Assembly (NCBI GenBank): GCA_011046405.1
Contig: DSAR01000298.1
Coordinates: forward strand, 1 to 12,726
Reading direction: 5' to 3'
Length of the DNA stretch: 12,726 bases
Source of the DNA: Chloroflexota bacterium
GTDB taxonomy: Bacteria > Chloroflexota > Anaerolineae > B4-G1
Shown piece after piece: positions 1 through 7,900 of the stretch. The notes under the pieces are model-generated. The model saw nothing but the letters and a program-made list of their open reading frames with translations. It was not told the DNA's origin and made no database searches. Numbering within the stretch: position 1 is the stretch's first letter; every line of letters begins with the position of its first letter. Made by a program: the position numbers and the translations under genes.

Positions 1-130
1 GAATTACACGAATTGTCACTAATCTTTGGGTTTTTCGTGTTAATTCGTGCAAACCTGTCCTGAGCGTAGTCGAAGGATTCGTGGCTAATCTCTCACCGCG
101 GCCATGCGAAATCCCAAAGAACCTCTGCGG
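1..130. repeat. Intergenic region built of short dispersed-repeat-like sequences
   Basis: No gene is visible here. The stretch contains TCCTGAGCGTAGTCGAAGGA at 58-77, which resembles a short repeat I know from intergenic regions of many environmental genomes, Chloroflexota among them. ATTCGTG occurs at 43-49 and 78-84, and its inverse CACGAAT at 8-14. CTTTGGGTTTTTCG (24-37) and CGAAATCCCAAAG (107-119) form imperfect inverted arms around the core. The permease stop codon lies in the right edge (CTGCGGTTAA, 125-134). No hairpin with a T-run that would terminate the leftward permease transcript is evident. Calling it a dispersed repeat relies on memory, not on a search. Confidence 0.5.
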
Positions 131-1747
131 TTAATAGAGATAAATCGCCAATGCCGTCACCCCGGCGAGGACGATCACGATCAATAGACCGTAGCGCATC
201 ACGGCTTTCAACACGGGGCCTTCCTCTTCGCCCGAGCCGACGGTGCTGCATCCGACGATGACCTTGGCCGGGGCGAAGGCGGAGCCGATGGCCGCGCCGG
301 CCGTCTGGGCGGCCAGGATGATGAGGGGGCTCACGCCGATCAGCGTGGCCACGCTTTGCTGAAGGCTGCCGAAGACGACGTTGGAGTTGGTGTTGGAACC
401 GGTCATGAAAGCGCCCAGTACGCCGATGAAGGGAGAGACCAGGGGAAAGGCCGGTCCCGCCACCCGGGCGATGCCGTCGGCCAGGAGGTGGGTCATGCCG
501 GCGTGTTCCATCGTCACGGCCATGCCTACCATCGCAGCTGTGCCCAGGCTGGAACGTGTGGCTTTCTGAAGCACACCCCGGGCGATGCGGCCCGCCGCGC
601 CAGCCTCGTAGTACCCTCGCTTATGGTAGATGGCGTAGGTAATGAGTGAGGCGTAGATCAACAGCGCCCCGGCGTGCCCGAAGATATTGATGCTGCGCCC
701 GGGTCCGGGTTCCGTCACCCAGCCCCGGGAAGTGGTCAGCTCGGGGAACTTGGGATTAACGACGACCTGGCCCAATCCGCTCTCCACCAGGGGAACCTGG
801 GCCAGCAGGATGATGGCGACCAGGAGGGCGTAGGGCAACAGCGCCCATCCCAGCGCTACACCTGAAGATCTTTCTTCGTCTCCTTCCGGCTGGCTCTGCC
901 GCACCCCGCGTGCGGGCCTGCGGTGGGGCCTGCGGTGGGGCCTGCGGTGGGGCCTGCGGTGGGGCCGCTGAGGTCCTAACCGGGCCCAGGCCACGCCGAC
1001 GGCCAAACCGACCAGTCCAGCTATCATGGCCCCGATGGACCAGAAACCGTTGATGACAACTATATACTGGGTCACGGCCATAGTCCCGCCGATCAGCAGC
1101 AGGGGGGTCAAGTTGGAGCGCAACGTGTGCCGTCCCCCGGCGACCCACAGCGTCGCCGCGCCGCAGCCCAGGCAAGCAAGGCCCAGCAGCGCCGCCGCCC
1201 AGGGTGCGAGTTCATTGCCGTTGCGCCCGGTCGCTGCCATCAGCGCGAAGAAGGATGATCCCAGCGAGCCGAAGGTGACGGCCCACGGATGCCCGATTGA
1301 GGGGATGACGACGGCGGCCACGGCGGGGAACCCCAGCCCGATCAACAACGGCGCGACGACGGCTACCGGCACGCCGAAACCGCCCATTCCCTGCAGAAAG
1401 GAACTGAATATCCAGCCCAGGAGCAGCGCCTGGAACCCCCGGTCGGGGGTGAGGCGGGGAAGACCGGCGCCGATAGCCTTCACGGCCCCGGCCTCGTCGG
1501 TGACACGGTAGAATAGGAGCGCGCCCCATATGATGTACAGGACGAAGAGGGTCAACATGAGGCCCTTCAGTTGGGCATAGGCCAACGTCTCCCACCCGGC
1601 GCCAAAGCGCACGGCAGCCATTAGCAAGGCCAATGCCCAGCTCGCCGCGCCCGCCCTGGCTCCATCCCAATGGAAACGTAACATCAAGATCAAGACGGCC
1701 AACACGGGAAGAAAGGCCAAAAACCAGTCGATGAGATTTGTTATCAT
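131..1747 (-). CDS. lctP: Lactate permease family (LctP/GlcA) transporter
   Basis: This encodes a predicted inner-membrane carrier of the L-lactate/glycolate permease family (TC 2.A.14), which imports 2-hydroxymonocarboxylates such as lactate with protons. The 538-residue length is usual for the family, and a dozen or more hydrophobic segments run through it. Recognisable family stretches are GMGGFGVPVAVVAPLLIGLG (120-139), the IGHPWAVTFGSLGSSF region (151-166), GSNTNSNVVFGSLQQSVA (450-467) and AAIGSAFAPAKVIVGCSTVG (485-504). The ATG at 1747 is preferred because AAAGGAG lies 14 bp upstream; a TTG start at 1795 would add 16 residues unlike the family and has no Shine-Dalgarno sequence. Residues 261-278 are an odd arginine/histidine-rich repeat in a predicted cytoplasmic loop. 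No lactate dehydrogenase or glycolate oxidase is adjacent, so lactate versus glycolate cannot be decided. It may be read from its own promoter (1848-1876) or by read-through from the synthase. Confidence 0.93.
   Translation of the reverse strand: MITNLIDWFLAFLPVLAVLILMLRFHWDGARAGAASWALALLMAAVRFGAGWETLAYAQLKGLMLTLFVLYIIWGALLFYRVTDEAGAVKAIGAGLPRLTPDRGFQALLLGWIFSSFLQGMGGFGVPVAVVAPLLIGLGFPAVAAVVIPSIGHPWAVTFGSLGSSFFALMAATGRNGNELAPWAAALLGLACLGCGAATLWVAGGRHTLRSNLTPLLLIGGTMAVTQYIVVINGFWSIGAMIAGLVGLAVGVAWARLGPQRPHRRPHRRPHRRPHRRPARGVRQSQPEGDEERSSGVALGWALLPYALLVAIILLAQVPLVESGLGQVVVNPKFPELTTSRGWVTEPGPGRSINIFGHAGALLIYASLITYAIYHKRGYYEAGAAGRIARGVLQKATRSSLGTAAMVGMAVTMEHAGMTHLLADGIARVAGPAFPLVSPFIGVLGAFMTGSNTNSNVVFGSLQQSVATLIGVSPLIILAAQTAGAAIGSAFAPAKVIVGCSTVGSGEEEGPVLKAVMRYGLLIVIVLAGVTALAIYLY
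915..966 (-). repeat. In-frame 12-bp tandem repeat inside the permease gene
   Basis: Four perfect copies of GGCCTGCGGTGG (plus-strand reading, 915-962) are followed by a 4-bp partial copy. Because the unit is a multiple of three, it stays in frame and encodes R-P-H-R four times on the minus strand (permease residues 261-276, then RP). Perfect identity between copies suggests recent slippage expansion, and copy number may differ between strains. The repeat falls between two membrane segments, in a loop that is already charged. Confidence 0.95.
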
Positions 1748-1761
1748 GAGACGCCCTGCGA

Positions 1762-1768
1762 CTCCTTT
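1762..1768 (-). promoter_or_regulatory. Shine-Dalgarno sequence of the permease
   Basis: AAAGGAG on the minus strand lies 14 bp before the ATG at 1747. The spacing is a little long, but no other start codon in frame fits it better. It argues against the upstream TTG start at 1795. Confidence 0.65.
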
Positions 1769-1801
1769 CGAGGAAGTGCTTGAGTTGAGAACCAAGGAAG
1801 T

Positions 1802-1829
1802 TGAGTGAGTGAGTGAGTGAGTGAGTGAG
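1802..1829. repeat. (TGAG)7 tetranucleotide microsatellite
   Basis: Seven uninterrupted TGAG units occur here (CTCA on the minus strand). The tract lies between the predicted permease promoter and the permease Shine-Dalgarno sequence, so it would be transcribed into the mRNA leader. It is not inside a coding frame, so copy-number change would alter leader length rather than shift a reading frame. Confidence 0.95.
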
Positions 1830-1847
1830 AATGAAGAGACCGGGGCA

Positions 1848-1876
1848 AGTATACCTCGAAACCTCGAAACCGTCCA
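1848..1876 (-). promoter_or_regulatory. Predicted housekeeping sigma promoter of the permease
   Basis: On the minus strand TGGACG (1876-1871) and TATACT (1853-1848) are separated by exactly 17 bp. The -10 hexamer and spacer match those of the two stronger promoters in the divergent region of this window, which supports the call. Transcription would start near 1841, giving a leader of about 95 nt. Confidence 0.55.
1853..1868. repeat. Two abutting 8-bp direct repeats in the promoter spacer
   Basis: ACCTCGAA occurs twice back to back (1853-1860 and 1861-1868), followed by a partial ACC. The pair fills the spacer between the -35 and -10 boxes of the predicted permease promoter. This is a position where a repressor would block polymerase, so an operator is possible, though chance duplication cannot be excluded. 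Confidence 0.6.
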
Positions 1877-1893
1877 GAGCGAAAGTGCATTTT

Positions 1894-1948
1894 CTACCCG
1901 CTACCCGCTACCCCCTCCCACTACCCGCTACCTGCTACCTGCTATCTA
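1894..1948. repeat. Heptamer array with G-quadruplex potential, abutting the synthase stop codon
   Basis: Units of CTACCCG or CTACCTG (plus strand) start at 1894, 1901, 1908, 1921, 1928, 1935 and 1942, broken once by a 6-bp unit at 1915. On the minus strand, the sense strand for the neighbouring genes, five runs of three or more G lie within 1897-1926 with loops of 4, 1, 4 and 4 nt, which is a canonical intramolecular G-quadruplex pattern. The last unit contains the TAG stop codon of the synthase (1946-1948). Arrays of this GGTAGC type resemble low-complexity tracts I recall from environmental bacterial genomes. Confidence 0.85.
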
Positions 1949-4900
1949 CCCCAGTAACACCTGTACGTCGTGCCGGCGCCCGTCCCCGGTGAGTTCAATC
2001 GCTTGACCGGGCACGGTATCCCCATCCATCGTGATACGTCTCACGCCCCGGTTGACTCGCTGGGGATTTTCCACGCGAATGCGGTAGACGGTCTTGTCGT
2101 CGCGATAGGTCATCTCGTAGGCATCCCAATGCTTGGGGATGCAGGGATCGATGTAGAGCCGGTTTCCCTCGCGCTGCACGCCCAGGATCGCCTCTATGCC
2201 CAGGCGATACATCCAGCCGGCCGACCCGGTGTACCAGGTCCATCCCCCGCGTCCCACGTGAGGCGGCACGCTGTAGACGTCGGCCGCCACCACGTAAGGC
2301 TCCACGCGGTAACGCGCGATCTTCTCGGCGCTATCTCCGTGGTAGATCGGGTTCAAGAGGCGGAACAGGGCCTCGGCCCGATCTCCCTCTCCCAACTCGG
2401 CGAAGGCCCACACGGCCCACAACGCGGCGTGGGTGTACTGGCCCCCGTTCTCCCGGATCCCAGGCAGATAGCCCTTGACGTAACCGGGATCGTGGGGGGT
2501 CTCGTCAAACGGGGGTGTGAAAAGCAGGATCAGTTGCTCGTCAGGTTTCACCAGGCGCTCGTAGACTGCTTCCATCGCTTGCGTGGCCCGATCTGGATCG
2601 GCTGCGCCCGAAAGGACAGCCCACGATTGGGCCAGGGAGTCGATCTGGCATTCCTCGTTCTGGGCTGAACCGAGCGGCGTCCCATCGTCGTAATAGGCCC
2701 GCCGGTACCACGTCCCGCCCGGATCCTCGCCCAGGGCCTCGTCCCAGGCTGCTTTTTCCAGGTTGTGACGTAGCGTCTCGGCGTGCTGCCGGTATCGATC
2801 GGCCAGATCGGCGTCCCCTCTCTGCTCGCACAAAGGAGCGAAGCGAATCAACGTATCGTACAAGAACCAGCCCAGCCAGATACTTTCTCCTCGGCCCTCG
2901 ATGCCCACCCGGCTGAATCCGTCATTCCAATCGTGGCTGCCGATGAGGGGCAGGCCGTGAGGGCCAACGGTCGTCCCTCGCTTGATGGCTCGCAGGCAAT
3001 GCTCGTAGAGGGAATGGGCTTCGGGCGTCTGCTCATATTGGCCGTAGCGCTCGTGTTCATCCTCCGACAGCGGATCACCGGTGAGGAAGGGTTCGGTCTC
3101 GTCCAGAATAGCGACGTCTCCCACCGTGGCGACGTAATACGCGGTGACGAAGGGCAGCCACAGCAGATCGTCGGAACAGCGTGTCCGCACCCCGCGCCCT
3201 GAAGGCGGATGCCACCAATGGAGCACGTCTCCTTCTTCAAACTGATGGTGCGCCGCTCTCAGGATGTGCTCGCGCACCAGATCCGGCGCCGCGTGGACGA
3301 GCGCCATCACGTCCTGCAACTGATCCCGGTACCCAAACGCGCCGGACGATTGGTAGAGGGCCGAACGTCCCCACACCCGGCACACCAACGTCTGGTACAG
3401 CAGCCAGCGGTTGAGCAATAGATCCATCGCCGGGTCGGGGGTCTGAACCGTGATCGTCTCCAATAGGTTCTCCCACCGGACGTTCATCGCCTGCCAGGCA
3501 TACGTCAACGTCGACGAATCCTGGTATTGCCTGACTAACTGCAACGTCTCTTCTCGGTCGTTCCCCTGTCCCAACAGGAAAAAGACGTCCTCTGTCTCAC
3601 CCGGCGCCAACCAGGCGACGACCTGAAGCGCAGCACAGGGGTCCACGCCTACCTTCACCGTGTTCGATAGCGCGATCCGGCCCAGGGCCTCGGGATGGCG
3701 ATAACCGCCTCTCTGTCCCAGGAACTCGCTCCGGTCGGTGGTCAATCCGTGGGGCGCCCGGTTCGAGGAGAGGAAGGCGATGCGTTCGCTAAACTCCACG
3801 TTATACGCGTTGCGTGCCAATAGAACGTTGTCCACCGCGTCGAATTCAGATACGACGTATTGCTGGTGTACGTCTCGATCCGGCCCCAGCACCCACTCGG
3901 CGTAGTAGGCGGCTGTGATGCGCCGATTGCGTTGTGACCGATTCCGGAGCCGCAACTGCACCACTTTGACGGGCGCGTCGGGGATGACGAAGATACGCAC
4001 TTCCTGTTCGATGCCGTGACTGTGGTGTTCGAAAGTCGAATACCCGATGCCGTGCCGGACCAGATACGGTTCATCGTCTCCCGCCGGCAAGGGGGTGGGG
4101 GACCATACGTCGCCCGTTTCTTCGTCGCGCAGGTAAATGGCCTCGGCCGGCGTGTTGCTCACCGGGTCATTGCGCCAGGGGGTCAGCTTGTTCTCGCCGC
4201 TATTGATGGCCCAGGTGTAGCCCAACCCGGTCTCGGAGACCAAACAACCCAGCTCTGAATTGGCGATCACGTTGATCCAGGGGTTCGGCGGCAACTGGTC
4301 CTGTTCCACGTAGATGACGTATTCCTTCCCATCGCGGCTGAAGCCCCCTATGCCGTTATCGTAGAGCAGATCGCGTGCTCGTTCGACCGGTGACGGGGGC
4401 GCAGTCTCGGACACAGGGGTGGTCAGGGTCGGCGTCAATGTTGGCAGATGTTCCCGACGTCGTTGTACAGCCGCAGCCTGTTCGAGCAACGTCCCTCGAC
4501 GACCGACCAGGATGACACGGGCCGCCGTTTGCAGCAAAATTTGTTCCTCGGTGTTCATTTGATCGGCCCGCAGGACGAATATGCCCCCTCGCCGATTGAG
4601 GAAATCGCCGCTGTTCATCTGATCGATCAAGCGGAGGATGCGGCCATGCTGTTCTTGATCGTATCCGGATTCCCGTTCGTTGAGAATCACCAAATCCACC
4701 TGAATCTGCCGATTACGCCAATAGACGTGAGCCTGAAGGGCCTGTCGCACCAGGTCGATCTCGTCCTCTTCGTAAATCCGGACCAGCAAGATGGGATAGT
4801 CTCCCGATATCGCATATGGCCACAAAGCCGGTTGTCCCTGTGTGTTGGCCATCAAAATCACGGGGTCGGCTCGCAACGCGGCGTTGGGATAAAGCAGCGC

Positions 4901-7900
4901 CGAGAGCAAGCGCTGAATGCCCGCCACGTCCGAGGCATCCAGATCGAGACGATGCAGTTCGAGTTCGCAGCGGGCCCGCGCCTGGTTGAAGGCCCGGGTC
5001 ACCGTCGGCCAGGCCCGATACTGACGGATTAACGACAGGGCCTCGCGGCTGGAACGGGCTGCGACGGTTATGTAGGCCAATTCGGCTGTCGAGTGGGGTG
5101 GGACGTCGAGTGTCTGGGCCAGGGACATGATGGGATCGAGGGTCGCCCCGGTTGTTCCGTCGTCTCCTGGTGCACGCGACAAGGCGAGCGGGGATCGGGG
5201 TGTGTGCCCGCGCCCCAGGAAACGGGCGCGATCACTCTCGTACCCCTGGGCGATGGCTTTTCCCTGTTCCATCACGAGGCTGTGGGCCAACCACACCGGT
5301 TTCTCCTCGGCCGAGCGTGGACGGCGGCGGAAAAGCAGGCAGTTCAAATCTGACAGGTACTCGCTCTCTACGAAAAGCTTGTTGAACGCCGGATGCCGGC
5401 GCTCGGCGCTGGGGGGTGCCAGAGATACCTCGCCGTAGCTGGTGAGTGTAAAGCGCCGTGTTTGGTCGCTGTGATTGGTCAGCGCAATTCGACGAAGTTC
5501 TACGTCGTCGTCGGGCGAGACGGTGACCTCCATCCGCAACGAGACCCCGTGTTCGCGACGCCGAAATTCCACCTGATGGGTGTGGAAGATCACTTCGTAA
5601 CTCTCCGGTTGTACGCCGATGGGCTGGGCGGTTGCCGACCACGGTGCGTGTTTGGGCCGGTCATCCTGTGTATGCTCCTGGACGTAGATCCAGGTTCCCC
5701 AACTGTCCAGGGTAGCGTCGGCGCGCCAGCGGGTGAGGGCCACATCCTGCCAGGCGCTGTAACCGCTGCCCCTGTTGGTGATGTACACGGTATACCGTCC
5801 ATTGGAACACGCGTGTACCTGGGGAAGCGCCGCATCGACCGGCACGCTCCATGGCGTGGCATCAATCAGTGGTTGAGGGGGGCGAACCGGCCTGAACTCG
5901 TCGGGGTGGGGCTTCTCCTCGATCGGCGCCTCGTAGGGAATCTGCTCTTGTAGCAGTAATTGGACGCTCTGAATGCGCGGGTCTGTGTGGAAGCGCCGTA
6001 CCATGACGTCGTTCTGTAAATAGTTCAAGATAGATAAAAGACTCATGCCGTGATGGTGCACCATGTAAGAATGCACGATAGCGTGCTTTTGCCCCGATGC
6101 TAAGCGCTCGGCGCTATAATCGATGGCCTCGTAGAATCCATATCGGCCCAACATCCCCAATGCCACCAGTTGTTGGATATTTTGCATCACGGCCTTGGGC
6201 TCGAGCGCCAGGGCCAACAGCGAGGCATACGGGGCAATGACTAGATCTTCGTTCAGGCCGCGCTTGAATCCCAAACCGGGCACGCCAAACCCGCGATATT
6301 GATAGTTTTGGTTGGCGTCGAAACGATAATAGCCCGATTCCGAAATCCCCCACGGGACGTTTCGACGACGAGCGTACGCGATCTGACTGGCTACAGCGGC
6401 CTGACAGCTCTGTTCCAGGAGCGTGCCGGCGTAGTTGCGCATGATCAACGGCGGCATGAGATACTCGAACATCGAAGCGTTCCAGGAAAGGAGTGTCCGG
6501 CGGCCGTCAATCTGCGTGATCGGCCGCGCCAGATGCAGCCAATGACTCTGGGGTACGTCTCCCTTGGCGATGGCCAACAGACTGGCGATCCGGGCCTCCG
6601 AGGCCATGAGGTCGTAGAAGTTCCCGTCCAGCGTCTCGGCGTCCACGTTGTAACCGATGTGGAAAACCTGTCGCTGCTCGTTGAATAGGAATGCAAAGTC
6701 CATCTCTCGGAAAAGGGATTCAGACTGCTCGGCTAGATCCCGGTAGCTGATCAAGAGCGTCTCGGCAGTCATCCGGGTGGATCCCAACCGGGATGCCAAT
6801 TGCCGACGCCAGTCTTGCGCTTCTTGTATCCACGATTCCGCATCGGGGCCAATTTGGTGCCTCAGATCATCGGGGGATTGTTTGGCCAAAGCGGTCTGCA
6901 AATCTCCCAGGCACTTCTCGCCGGCCCGGCAGGTCTTCGGCACGTCTGCCAGGGCGGGTACGGCGGATAAGATCTCCAGTAACGCGGCCCAGGCCTGGGC
7001 CAGTTCTGTATCGGCGCTCGCCCAGGCAAACAGCTTCGGTGCTTGATTCAACGCCGAAACCCAAGGGGCCAGCATGTCGAATTCTTGACGCAGGCCTTCG
7101 AGTTGAGACTTGACACGCTCCACCCAGATGCGCAAGTCGCCCAGGACTCTTGCGTCCAGCGTGTAGGTATCGCACGCGACCAGCGTGAGCAGAATGTCTT
7201 GTATTTCCTCCCACGTTTTATCCGTCAATTCATTCAACAGGGGGCCCCAGGCCATCGGTTGGCCCTGGACGGCCAAAACCTGTCGGCGAATAGCGTCCAA
7301 GTGGGTCAGCAGCGCTTCAATCGCCTCGACGCAATCACTTTCGTCCACTTCCGCGACAACCTCTCCCAGGACGTCCAACGCATCCAACAATCCTTGCCAC
7401 CGTTCCCAGCGTATGATATTGTCGTGCGGCAGGGCTAGGAGCGCCTGTCGAAGCGTCAACAGGCACGCGGCCAGGTTGCCGCTATCGACCGTGGAGACGT
7501 AACGCGGGAGCAGGGGTTTTAGATTGCGCGTATCATACCAGTTGAGGAAATGCCCCCGGTACCAGGCTAACTTCTCCATATTCTCGAAGGTCAGGCGCAA
7601 TCGCAGGACCAGGTCCATCGCGCCAATGTATCCCAGGTCGTAAGCGCCCAACGTCGAAAGCAGCGACAGGCCCAAATTGGTCGGCGACGTGCGTCGCGCG
7701 ACGAGCCCCCGAGGGTCTTCCTGGAAGTGATCGGGGGGTAACCAATGATCCTCTGGCCCGACGAATTGCTCGAAGTAAAGCCACATACGCCGAGTCAAGC
7801 GCCGCAACTGCCGGTGTTGTTCTTCGGAAAGTTTGTCCTGTCGACGGGGCAGGGCTCGGCTAATAAAATAGGCAATTTGTGGTGATTGTACCCATAGGAA

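Noticed and set aside
915..966. 12-bp repeats considered as a CRISPR or protein-binding array
   Set aside because: There are no spacers, the units are contiguous, and they lie in frame within a clear gene.
756..1175. 139-codon open frame antisense-phase to the permease frame, rich in Ala-Pro-Gln repeats
   Set aside because: It is a frame-shifted reading of the permease gene through the 12-bp repeat; the high GC keeps it open and it shows no family resemblance.
1748..1795. 16-residue N-terminal extension of the permease from a TTG codon
   Set aside because: It is polar, unlike family N-termini and lacks a Shine-Dalgarno sequence; the ATG at 1747 leads directly into the first membrane helix.
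1970..2668. 232-codon plus-strand open frame opposite the 3' end of the synthase gene
   Set aside because: It is the complement of well-conserved GH94 coding sequence with no ribosome binding site and no recognisable domain.
4448..5032. 194-codon plus-strand open frame opposite the synthase
   Set aside because: It is a shadow of the GH94 linker region, where the opposite-strand protein is clearly conserved.
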